Counted from the stretch's first letter, positions 1 through 6,520 are shown. The stretch is 7,262 nt of DNA from CAYZUE01 sp964481825 (GCA_964481825.1 CAYZUE010000058.1:1-7262); one strand, 5' to 3'. Program-made: numbers and translations. Notes: generated by a model not told the origin, from the letters alone.

Positions 1-1215
1 TCTCCTAATCCAATTTCTAAATTGAAATCTGCGATAGCAGGAGTCCAATCTATCTTAGACTATAGATTTAGGATAGATGAAAATCTTAGTTATATCAACC
101 ACGTTGCTAAAAACTTTAACTCTAGAATTATTGTTGGGGGACCAGCAGTCAGTGTTTTTGCTCAACATGTCATTAATAGGTTGGAAGACGGAATTTTAGG
201 GGTTATTGGAGAGGGAGAGGACGTACTTGTGAAAGTTCTTCATGGCTTTGAAAACTCTAAACTTCTAGATGAACGGGTAATATTTAAGAATAATGGCCAA
301 ATTTTTACAGGTGAAAAAAAAAGATTCGTTAAAATTGAGAATCATGATGCTATAGACTTTGGCTACATTAATAATATCTTCCCACAATTTAATGACTACA
401 AAGATGAATTTGTCGGTGTTCAAACTAAGAGAGGCTGTGGGCATCGATGCATGTATTGTATCTACCCACATATAGATGGAAACAGAGTCAGGTGTAGACC
501 CAAAGAAGCAATATCAAGCGAAATATCCCAATTATACCATAATTATGGTATTAATAAGATATGGTTTATCGATTCACAATTTATCCCAAGTAAATTTCAT
601 GTTCCTAAATGTATTGAAACTCTCGATGCTATAATTAAAGAGAAAGTTGACATCGACTGGGGAGGATATATAAGAATTGAGAATATGAATAAGCCCTTAG
701 CTGAAAAGATGTTACAAAGTGGGATAAGCCAATTTGAATTAAGTATAGCTAGTGGTTCTCAGCGTATAGTAGACTTTCTTACCCTTGATTTTAAAATTAA
801 GGATGTATTACAGGCATGTGAGATGATTAAAAAAGCAGGATATGATCGACAACATATCCTACTAAATTTTTCTCTAAACGCTCCTACTGAAACTAAGGAG
901 TCCCTCCTTGAGAGTATTTCAGTTTATAATAAAATCAAGGATATTTTCAGGTCAGATTTTGTTAAGCCAATAATTTTCTTTTTAGGAATTCAACCACATA
1001 CTAGACTCGAAAAATTTGCTATTGAGCAAGGCCGGCTTACGAAAAATTATAATCCCTTATCTTTAAATCCTCGCAGTATAAGAAAATTTATTTATAATCC
1101 TGCACCTCTCGATAAAGTCATATCTAGGGCTTGCTTGAACTCATGGAATAAAGATAAGAATAATAATAATGTGGGAATATCCGTGATGAATGAGCTCGAG
1201 GAAGTGTTGAAATGA
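1..1215 (+). CDS. Cobalamin-binding radical SAM enzyme, 5' end cut by window
   Basis: This is a partial gene: the reading frame is open to base 1, and the TTG at 22 is probably internal because the cobalamin-binding domain is already under way there. Numbering residues from that TTG, GGP at 39-41 and GEGE at 63-66 look like the C-terminal half of a B12-binding Rossmann domain. The radical SAM cluster motif CGHRCMYC follows, with Cys139, Cys143 and Cys146 (CxxxCxxC, the 4Fe-4S ligands), preceded by QTKRG. SIASGS at 241-246 resembles the SAM-contacting strand of this fold. Family members use cobalamin and SAM for methylations, ring closures or rearrangements on unactivated carbons; the substrate here cannot be read. 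The B12 base-off motif DxHxxG, if present, would lie upstream. The stop overlaps the UbiA start by 4 nt (ATGA), so the two are probably co-translated. Family call is firm, function unknown. Confidence 0.9.
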   Translation, partial: SPNPISKLKSAIAGVQSILDYRFRIDENLSYINHVAKNFNSRIIVGGPAVSVFAQHVINRLEDGILGVIGEGEDVLVKVLHGFENSKLLDERVIFKNNGQIFTGEKKRFVKIENHDAIDFGYINNIFPQFNDYKDEFVGVQTKRGCGHRCMYCIYPHIDGNRVRCRPKEAISSEISQLYHNYGINKIWFIDSQFIPSKFHVPKCIETLDAIIKEKVDIDWGGYIRIENMNKPLAEKMLQSGISQFELSIASGSQRIVDFLTLDFKIKDVLQACEMIKKAGYDRQHILLNFSLNAPTETKESLLESISVYNKIKDIFRSDFVKPIIFFLGIQPHTRLEKFAIEQGRLTKNYNPLSLNPRSIRKFIYNPAPLDKVISRACLNSWNKDKNNNNVGISVMNELEEVLK

Positions 1216-2111
1216 ATTTTAAGATATGGTTTGATGCAGTAAGACTGAAATTCCTACCCCAGGGCATATTTCCTGTAATTTTAGGAAGTGCTGTAGCATG
1301 GTACTCGGTAGGGGTATTCAATTTACATTATTTTTTTCTTGTATTTATCGCTATGACTCTAGTTCAATTTGGTCTAACAATGCTTAACGATATTCAAGAC
1401 TATCAGCTTGGAACTGACGGTTCAAGTACTAGTGAAAAAAATCCATATAGTGGTGGAAGCGGAGTTTTAGTGGACGGTGCTATAAACTCAAAAGAAATGT
1501 TGATTGTAGTTTTCATTTTCTACTTATGTGCTCTTTTAATAGGGCTGTATCTCACCATTAAGACAGGACTCCCACTTTTTTATTTAATCATTGTTGGATT
1601 CTTTTTATCCATTTTTTATTCAGCTCCACCGTTGAGGCTTGCTTACAGAGGTTTTGGAGAGCTTGCAATGTTAATCGGATATGGGCCTATCATTACCTTG
1701 GGAGCATATTATGTCCAAGTCAATTCTTTTGCGACTCAAGCTTTCCTTGCTGGTCTCGTTCCAGGTATCCTTATGTGGGCAATGATAATAATAAATGAAA
1801 TTCCCGATTATAAAGAGGATAAACGTGCAAAAAAGAAGAATTTAGTAGTTAGAATAGGTAGAAAGAAAGGTTTAAATGCTTTTATATTGTCAGTAGGATT
1901 TATTTTCCTTTTTATTACTTCTATGAGTCTTTTAGGCGTCTTTCCACTTTTATCGTTAATCTCCCTTTTATCAGGCATCTTTGCTATAAATTCAGTTAGA
2001 TATCTTAGAAAATACTATCTTAATAAAGATAAAGTATTTTTAGCAAATAAAGAGATGGTAAAATTATATAGTTCAACTGTTTTATTATTTTCTTTAGGAT
2101 TTTTAATTTAA
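1212..2111 (+). CDS. UbiA-superfamily prenyltransferase, MenA-like
   Basis: Integral membrane enzyme expected to move an isoprenoid chain from its diphosphate to an acceptor. The first Asp motif is NDIQDYQLGTD at residues 59-69 (NDxxDYxxGxD, the MenA style), and the second is NEIPDYKED at 195-203 (DxxxD); both bind Mg-diphosphate in the family. PPLRLAYRGFGEL at 139-151 also recalls MenA. Hydrophobic stretches fit the usual 8-9 helices, and 299 aa is normal length. The ATG overlaps the upstream stop, with GAGGAAGTG at 1198-1206 as ribosome binding site. MenA joins dihydroxynaphthoate to a polyprenyl chain, but no other menaquinone gene is visible, so the acceptor could be a different aromatic or polar compound. 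After the second motif it has KKKNLVVRIG, with Lys207 where many relatives have Gly. Archaeal UbiA paralogues (digeranylgeranylglyceryl phosphate synthase, heme O synthase) usually have different Asp motifs, so those roles are less likely. Confidence 0.88.
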   Translation: MNFKIWFDAVRLKFLPQGIFPVILGSAVAWYSVGVFNLHYFFLVFIAMTLVQFGLTMLNDIQDYQLGTDGSSTSEKNPYSGGSGVLVDGAINSKEMLIVVFIFYLCALLIGLYLTIKTGLPLFYLIIVGFFLSIFYSAPPLRLAYRGFGELAMLIGYGPIITLGAYYVQVNSFATQAFLAGLVPGILMWAMIIINEIPDYKEDKRAKKKNLVVRIGRKKGLNAFILSVGFIFLFITSMSLLGVFPLLSLISLLSGIFAINSVRYLRKYYLNKDKVFLANKEMVKLYSSTVLLFSLGFLI

Positions 2112-2166
2112 AAGTGATAAGCTAATCATGCCATAAAAGTATTTGTTCACAAAGTAGTTCAGATCC

Positions 2167-2179
2167 CATATTAAATATG
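2167..2179. repeat. Small palindrome in the intergenic gap, possible operator
   Basis: CATATTAAATATG is a perfect 6-1-6 inverted repeat just upstream of the putative TATA box of the methyltransferase gene, where a regulator could bind. It also contains the upstream TTAAATAT copy. Only A/T-rich pairs make up the arms apart from the outer C/G, so chance is a real alternative. Confidence 0.2.
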
Positions 2180-2189
2180 AAGAATAAAA

Positions 2190-2233
2190 CTTAAATATTA
2201 AAAAAAAAATTAACGCAAAATATAAGGGATGAT
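2190..2233 (+). promoter_or_regulatory. Probable archaeal promoter and RBS for methyltransferase block
   Basis: CTTAAATA at 2190-2197 fits the archaeal TATA-box consensus, with an A-rich BRE-like stretch just upstream. About 26 nt from its centre puts transcription start near 2220, giving a leader of roughly 14 nt that contains the ribosome binding site AAGGGATGAT (2224-2233). A second TTAAATAT lies 20 nt upstream at 2171-2178. The placement is consistent, but the region is so AT-rich that chance matches are expected. Confidence 0.45.
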
Positions 2234-2836
2234 ATGATGGTTAAGCGCACTCGATTTGAATCTTTATCAAAGTATTATGATTTCTTCACTAAGATACTTA
2301 TGTTAGGATCATATGGCTATATCCGGAATCGGATTGTTGATAATAAGTCTACAAAGTTTTCCTTGGATCTATGTTGTGGCACTGGTTTTGTTACAAGGCA
2401 TATTAACTCCGATTTAATCATTGGTCTAGATTTAACTCCAGGGATGCTTAAAATAAATAAAAAGAAGAATGATGGAAGAAAGAATGTGGTATTGATAATT
2501 GGTGATGCGTATTCACTCCCGTTTAAAGATGAGAGTTTTAATTCCATTTATTTTACACTTGCATCTCATGAATTTAGAAATATAATCCCTATAATAAAGG
2601 GATCTTTTAAAATTTTAAAGAATGGTGGAGAAATTACAATTTACGATATATACAAATCAAATAATATATTTCATTGTGCATGGTTAGTTTTTATTAAACA
2701 TGTAGTAGAATTTGGTAAATGTTGGACTTATACCTTGGCAGAATGGCATAAATTGTTAAATGATGCTGGATTTATCGATGTTGAGGAAGAGATAATTATC
2801 AAGGCTTCAGTTATAATAAGAGGAAAGAAGAAATGA
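2234..2836 (+). CDS. UbiE/MenG-like class I SAM methyltransferase
   Basis: Soluble Rossmann-fold methyltransferase using SAM. Motif I is LDLCCGTGF at residues 44-52; Asp66 in GLDLTPGML at 64-72 should bind the SAM ribose; GDAYSLPF at 90-97 with FNSIYF after it is motif II; and LKNGGEITIYD at 128-138 is the usual strand 5 region. The N-terminal SKYYDFF at 12-18 recalls the YD..N/F start of UbiE and MenG, which C-methylate prenylated quinone rings. At 200 aa it is shorter than typical UbiE/MenG (about 230-250 aa). The start is ATG 2234; ATG 2237 is an alternative 3 nt later. Its stop overlaps the next ATG (ATGA). Together with the UbiA enzyme just upstream it suggests methylation of a prenylated product, but many unrelated substrates are modified by this family, so the acceptor is inference. 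Confidence 0.85.
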   Translation: MMVKRTRFESLSKYYDFFTKILMLGSYGYIRNRIVDNKSTKFSLDLCCGTGFVTRHINSDLIIGLDLTPGMLKINKKKNDGRKNVVLIIGDAYSLPFKDESFNSIYFTLASHEFRNIIPIIKGSFKILKNGGEITIYDIYKSNNIFHCAWLVFIKHVVEFGKCWTYTLAEWHKLLNDAGFIDVEEEIIIKASVIIRGKKK

Positions 2837-3624
2837 GGAATCTAAGTTTTTTTTCAAATGGTTTCAAGAACTTCTCACTAGAATACACCCTAGACAGTTT
2901 GAGCAGTCTAGATTATAGTGCAGTAGAGCTTTGGTGTAAAGGACAGCATTTATCACCTTATTATAAAGAGGAACAGATTAACAAAGTAAAAAATCTAGTA
3001 CTGGAAAAAGGAATGGAGATTTCAGCCCTTAGTGCGCATTATGACTATATAAAATCTGAGAATTTACGGGAGGAGAATATTGTTAAATTTAAAAAAGTCA
3101 TAGATTTAGCTGTTAAATTTGATGTAAAAATAGTATTAACATCTTCAGGGTATCTATATGGCCAACCACCTTCTAAAGAAATGAAAATTCACTTTCTTAA
3201 TGCAATGATCCAAATTGGAGATTATGCAAAAAAAAATAAAATAACAATTGCTCTTGAACCAGAGCCTGAGAAATTTCTAAAGAGGCCAGATCAGACCGTT
3301 GAATTTATCGAACAAATACAAATCCCTGTTTTTAAGACTGTTTGTGATTTAAGTCACGCTATTGCATTAGATATGGCTCCAGAAGACTTTATTGGTGAAA
3401 TGAAAGAGTACCTAGGGCACATACACATTGATGATGCGAAATTTGGACAACATCCACATCAACATCTATTACCTGGAGAAGGCGATATTGATTTCATAAT
3501 GTTATTTGATTATCTTGACGATATTAATTACGATGGATGGCTCTCGGTTGAATTAAACCAACATACATCAAATCCAAAGCTTGCAGCAGGAAAAACAATG
3601 GATTATCTGAAGGAGATGATTTGA
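2833..3624 (+). CDS. Sugar phosphate isomerase/epimerase-like TIM barrel (xylose-isomerase-like)
   Basis: AP-endonuclease-2/xylose-isomerase-like TIM barrel of 263 aa, a normal length. Likely divalent-metal ligands fall in order on the barrel strands: Glu142 in ALEPEP, Asp172 and His175 in CDLSHA, His198 and Asp200/Asp201 in HIHIDDA, His211 in the HQHLLPGEGDID segment, and Glu240 in SVEL near the end. The GEGDID and YDGWLSVEL signatures are typical of sugar and cyclitol isomerases, epimerases and dehydratases (IolE, IolI, hydroxypyruvate isomerase, EboE-like proteins). The metal site appears complete, so it should be an active enzyme; substrate cannot be told. The ATG overlaps the methyltransferase stop, with GAGG at 2820-2823, and the stop overlaps the next start (TTGA). 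Its coupling to a Gfo/Idh/MocA oxidoreductase suggests the two act in turn on a polyol or keto-sugar. Confidence 0.85.
   Translation: MRNLSFFSNGFKNFSLEYTLDSLSSLDYSAVELWCKGQHLSPYYKEEQINKVKNLVLEKGMEISALSAHYDYIKSENLREENIVKFKKVIDLAVKFDVKIVLTSSGYLYGQPPSKEMKIHFLNAMIQIGDYAKKNKITIALEPEPEKFLKRPDQTVEFIEQIQIPVFKTVCDLSHAIALDMAPEDFIGEMKEYLGHIHIDDAKFGQHPHQHLLPGEGDIDFIMLFDYLDDINYDGWLSVELNQHTSNPKLAAGKTMDYLKEMI
3611..3620 (+). promoter_or_regulatory. Near-perfect RBS supporting a TTG start
   Basis: AGGAGATGAT matches the archaeal anti-16S consensus AGGAGGTGAT at 9 of 10 bases and abuts the TTG at 3621. The GGAG core is 5 nt from the start codon. This decides the non-ATG start of the oxidoreductase inside the stop codon of the preceding gene. 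Confidence 0.65.
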
Positions 3625-4571
3625 TTAAAGGGGCTTTTGTTGGATTTGGTAATATTGCAGAGCATGGTCATTTACCAGCTTACCGAGAGCTAGGTATCGA
3701 TATAGTAGCAGCAGTCGATAACTGCTCTACAAGAAAGAATATTGCAAGAGGTTATGGTCTAAAAGGATATTCAACTATTAGGTCGTTAGTTGAAAATGAA
3801 AAAATAGATTTTATTGATTTATGTACTCCTCCAAATTATAGGGCTAAAGCTTTTGATATTGCTGCCGAATATGGAATAGATGTAATTTGTGAAAAACCAA
3901 TTGCCCATATGAGCGATTTTCAAAAGATTAAAAAAATTGCTAATAATAGTAATGTTTTCTTTTTTCCTGTACACAATTGGAAATATGCACCTCAATACCA
4001 AAAGCTAAAAGAGGTTATTAATGGTAATTGCAATATCCAGATGAACATTCTTCGAACAAGTTTTGGAAGAGGCAATAGTGACTGGAAACCTGATTGGCGA
4101 ATAGATTACACAATTTCTGGGGGTGGTATCTTAATGGATCATGGTTATCACAGCATATATCTAGCCATGTATCTTATGGATGAAAAATTCAAAAGTACCA
4201 ATCTTAAAAAAATATCATATTTTAATAATTCAAGCATTGAAAATAGCATCAGCTTTGAACTTCACTTCTCTCAAAATAGAAGTACAATCATAAACCTAGA
4301 CTGGTGTGCTGATAAGCGAGAAATTCATAATGTTATTAATACTAATAATAACAATGTAGAGCTTCTAGAGAATAAAATAACGGTTGGTAAAAAAGTTTAC
4401 AATTTTGAACATAGTTTAAGCCAAGATTCAATACATGTAAGGTGGTATTTAGGAGTAATATCCGAGTTCGTAGAAAAGAGAAATTCATTTGATAAAAAAT
4501 TCTTCCTTGAAGCGACACATGTATTAGATGGAATAAAGAGGTTATATGAACAGGCTGAAAAATGGAAGTAG
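3621..4571 (+). CDS. Gfo/Idh/MocA-family NAD(P)-dependent oxidoreductase
   Basis: Two-domain dehydrogenase of 316 aa acting on sugars, inositols or related polyols. The N-terminal Rossmann domain starts with GAFVGFGNIAEHGHLPA at residues 4-20 (GxGxxA-type dinucleotide loop), CTPP is at 68-71, and the conserved Glu-Lys-Pro (EKP) at 91-93 supplies the family's catalytic-site lysine. The C-terminal domain carries GGGILMDHGYHSIYL at 167-181, with Asp173 and His177 in the usual DxxxH arrangement. Between them, WKYAP at 120-124 and WKPDWRID at 155-162 are aromatic stretches likely near the substrate. The TTG start is chosen because of the strong ribosome binding site and the 4-nt overlap with the upstream stop. 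It is the last gene of the plus-strand block. Family call is firm; cofactor preference and substrate are not visible. Confidence 0.88.
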   Translation: MIKGAFVGFGNIAEHGHLPAYRELGIDIVAAVDNCSTRKNIARGYGLKGYSTIRSLVENEKIDFIDLCTPPNYRAKAFDIAAEYGIDVICEKPIAHMSDFQKIKKIANNSNVFFFPVHNWKYAPQYQKLKEVINGNCNIQMNILRTSFGRGNSDWKPDWRIDYTISGGGILMDHGYHSIYLAMYLMDEKFKSTNLKKISYFNNSSIENSISFELHFSQNRSTIINLDWCADKREIHNVINTNNNNVELLENKITVGKKVYNFEHSLSQDSIHVRWYLGVISEFVEKRNSFDKKFFLEATHVLDGIKRLYEQAEKWK

Positions 4572-4589
4572 ACAATTCACTAATCGCAT

Positions 4590-5429
4590 TTAGATAAATT
4601 TCTTAATTCCTAATACATCCCAGGTGTTATATATCTTACCTTTTTTTTGTGTTTTAATAAATCTTGCAGCTGCGATTGCCCCATTAACAAATGTCCCTCT
4701 ATTATTTGCTATGTGAGTTATCTCAATTCTTTCATCAGTATCAGCAAATATTACAGTATGATCTCCAATTATGCCACCCCCCCTAATTGAATGAAATCCT
4801 ATTTCTCCTGACTTTCGATTATGTACAAGTCCTTTTTTTCTACCATAAACTGCTTTGTCACTTAAATCTTCCCCTATTGCTTCAGCGATCAAGTCGCCAA
4901 CCTTTAAAGCTGTTCCCGAAGGTGAATCTCTTTTGAATCTGTGATGTTTTTCAATAATTTCTATATCATATCCTTTAAGGTATTCAGCCATTATCATAGC
5001 CATTCTAAAAAAAACATTTACACCTTTTGACATATTTGGGGAAATAACTGCAGCTACCTTATTATTTGTGATATAGGATTCTATTTCTTCTCTTTGTTTA
5101 TTTGAAAAACCAGTGGTACCTATTACGAGGTTAACCCCTCTTTTAGATGCAATTTTGATGTTTTTTATAGCTGCGGTTGCGGTTGTAAAATCAATTAATA
5201 CATCAGGATTAGTTTTTTTTAAAGAATCTTCAAGCTTGTCAGATGTTGTAAGGTTTATCCCCATCTTATCAATCCCTAAAACTTCCCCTATGTCCATTCC
5301 TTTCTTTGAACATCCTTCGATTTCAATAGCTAGTACCACTTCCAAATCTTCAGTTTCATTAATTTTTTTTATTATCTGCGTTCCCATTCTCCCAAGTGCA
5401 CCAGCCACCGCTATTTTTGTTCGCTTCAT
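4590..5429 (-). CDS. dapB: 4-Hydroxy-tetrahydrodipicolinate reductase
   Basis: Second committed enzyme of the diaminopimelate route to lysine: reduces the DapA product to tetrahydrodipicolinate with NAD(P)H, as a cytosolic tetramer in known cases. The cofactor loop GALGRMG is at residues 10-16, LIDFTT at 78-83, GTTG at 104-107 and SPNMSKGVNVFF at 130-141. The catalytic and substrate segment EKHHRFKRDSPSGTA at 160-174 holds His162/His163 and Lys166, matching the HH..K..PSGTA signature. GFHSIRGGGIIGDHTV at 211-226 is the C-terminal hallmark. Length 279 aa is normal. The ATG directly follows the dapA stop (TAG-ATG, no gap), with AGAGGGAT as ribosome binding site inside the dapA end, so the pair is translationally linked. 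The IRGGGI segment is encoded across a run of seven G residues, unusual in this AT-rich DNA, but the frame is intact. Confidence 0.97.
   Translation of the reverse strand: MKRTKIAVAGALGRMGTQIIKKINETEDLEVVLAIEIEGCSKKGMDIGEVLGIDKMGINLTTSDKLEDSLKKTNPDVLIDFTTATAAIKNIKIASKRGVNLVIGTTGFSNKQREEIESYITNNKVAAVISPNMSKGVNVFFRMAMIMAEYLKGYDIEIIEKHHRFKRDSPSGTALKVGDLIAEAIGEDLSDKAVYGRKKGLVHNRKSGEIGFHSIRGGGIIGDHTVIFADTDERIEITHIANNRGTFVNGAIAAARFIKTQKKGKIYNTWDVLGIKKFI
4641..4648 (+). terminator. Oligo-T run, possible terminator of the plus-strand block
   Basis: Eight T residues on the plus strand lie about 70 nt past the oxidoreductase stop, within the antisense 3' end of dapB, followed by GTGTTTT. Archaeal termination often occurs at such U-tracts without a hairpin. 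The run also encodes lysines of DapB on the other strand, so it may be coincidental. Confidence 0.25.
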
Positions 5430-6326
5430 CTAATCCCTCTTGTACAATCCATAATTTTTTAAGGTTTTAATCAAATCTTGTCGTCTATTTGTACTGATTT
5501 CACAAAGTGGGTATCTATAACCACCAGCCTTTAATCCTAGATAGTTCATAGCTTCTTTAATAGGAATCGGGTTAGTATCTATGAATAAAATATCAAATAG
5601 TTTATTTAATCTCTTATTTTCTACTTCCATTTCTAAAAATCTACTCTTAAGCCCTAGTTTAACAAAATCCTTTATTTCACTAGGAACGATATTCGAAGCA
5701 ACTGATATGACTCCTTTTGCATTGTAATCTTTCATTAGTTGATAAGTATCTGAATCATTTCCTGAAAGTATAAGAAAATCCTTTCCGCATTTCTCCCGTA
5801 TTTCCTTCCACACTTTAGGGTTACCCGTTGCTTCTTTCACCCCTATCACATTGGAGTATTCATTTTTTAACCTAGCCATCGTTGATGGATCAATTTTTTT
5901 GCTTGACCTTCCAGGTATATTATATAAGATATGAGGTATATCCACAGCCTCTGCTATAGCACCAAAATGTTTGAAAAGCCCCTCCTGATTTGGTTTATTG
6001 TAGTAAGGGCAGACTTGTAAACTAGCATTAGCACCTACTTCATTAGCCTCTTTTGTCATTTCTATGGCCTCCAAAGTAGAGTTTGATCCAGTACCAGCAA
6101 TTGTTAATCCTTTTGAACCTTCTACTGTTCTTTCAATTACTTGACAATGGTCTTCGTATGATAGTGTGGGACTTTCACCAGTAGTACCGCAAGCTACAAT
6201 CCCATCGATCCCATTTTTATCCTGGAATTTTAATAGTTCGTCATAACCCTCCCAATCCACTGGTGGATTTAATCCTGTCCCCTTAAAGGGTGTAATAATA
6301 GCTGTAAAACATCCTGTGAAATTCAT
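5430..6326 (-). CDS. dapA: 4-Hydroxy-tetrahydrodipicolinate synthase
   Basis: Class I aldolase-type TIM barrel condensing pyruvate with aspartate semialdehyde, the entry to diaminopimelate and lysine. Counted from ATG 6326: GTTGE at 47-51, CPYYNKPNQEG at 106-116 with Tyr109, catalytic Tyr135 in LYNIPGRS, and the Schiff-base Lys164 in GVKEATG; SGND follows. All key residues are present. Two starts are possible: GTG 6335, which overlaps the rps17e stop (GTGA), or ATG 6326. I prefer ATG because MNFTG aligns with usual DapA N termini, the 298-aa length fits, and GTGA 5 nt upstream of it resembles the archaeal ribosome binding site, while GTG 6335 has only AT-rich sequence before it. Stop abuts the dapB start. 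Related pyruvate aldolases share the fold, but the dapB neighbour settles the call. Confidence 0.96.
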   Translation of the reverse strand: MNFTGCFTAIITPFKGTGLNPPVDWEGYDELLKFQDKNGIDGIVACGTTGESPTLSYEDHCQVIERTVEGSKGLTIAGTGSNSTLEAIEMTKEANEVGANASLQVCPYYNKPNQEGLFKHFGAIAEAVDIPHILYNIPGRSSKKIDPSTMARLKNEYSNVIGVKEATGNPKVWKEIREKCGKDFLILSGNDSDTYQLMKDYNAKGVISVASNIVPSEIKDFVKLGLKSRFLEMEVENKRLNKLFDILFIDTNPIPIKEAMNYLGLKAGGYRYPLCEISTNRRQDLIKTLKNYGLYKRD

Positions 6327-6331
6327 CCCTT

Positions 6332-6520
6332 TCACTTTTTTATTTTAACAATGTGCGTAACATATCCACTAATGCGATTCATCAATAATTTGCCTTGAAC
6401 TCTAAGAACACTTTTAATAAACTTTCTGTTCTCTTTAAAGTCAGTTCCAAGGTCATCACTAAATCTATTTATAAGCTCATTTGCTGTATTCTTTATGTCC
6501 TTCTGCCGTATTCTGCCCAT
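6332..6520 (-). CDS. rps17e: 30S ribosomal protein S17e
   Basis: Small-subunit ribosomal protein of 62 aa, basic and of normal archaeal length. The start MGRIRQ with IK and AxEL following, the central TDFKENRKF at residues 26-34, and NRISGYVTHIV near 48-58 match the S17e pattern (MGxIRQxxIK, DFxxNK, RNxIAGYxT). Met47 sits where archaeal relatives commonly have Arg before NRIAGY, a mild divergence. The family is absent from bacteria, which makes this gene the best taxonomic marker here. It heads the rps17e-dapA-dapB run; rps17e beside dapA is a gene order known from methanogens. The ATG is preceded by a perfect GAGGAGGT ribosome binding site with a 5-nt spacer, in keeping with high expression, and a promoter probably lies in the 120-nt gap upstream. 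Confidence 0.93.
   Translation of the reverse strand: MGRIRQKDIKNTANELINRFSDDLGTDFKENRKFIKSVLRVQGKLLMNRISGYVTHIVKIKK

Noticed and set aside
265..471. 68-codon minus-strand frame
   Set aside because: Antisense to the radical SAM gene and spans its cysteine motif; no ribosome binding site or family resemblance.
1..2111. BchE/BchG-like (bacteriochlorophyll) pair
   Set aside because: B12 radical SAM plus UbiA recalls BchE and BchG, but the UbiA motif is NDxxDYxxGTD (MenA style), not the BchG type, and no porphyrin gene is visible.
2200..2209. Ten-A run as a terminator
   Set aside because: On the plus strand it would give oligo-A, not oligo-U, in the RNA, and no minus-strand gene lies upstream to be terminated.
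1..2836. Futalosine menaquinone pathway
   Set aside because: No MqnA, MqnB or MqnD is visible, and MqnC/MqnE lack the B12-binding domain seen here.
1212..3624. Ebo cluster (UbiA-like EboC with TIM-barrel EboE)
   Set aside because: Two families are shared, but EboA, the TatD-like EboB and the dehydroquinate-synthase-like EboD are not seen, and the other genes here are not part of Ebo. Kept only as a loose analogy.
4777..4783. C7 run as a possible frameshift in dapB
   Set aside because: The DapB frame is intact across it and encodes the conserved IRGGGI segment.
5113..5433. 106-codon open frame on the plus strand
   Set aside because: It is entirely antisense to dapB, whose motifs are complete; its product shows no recognisable domain.
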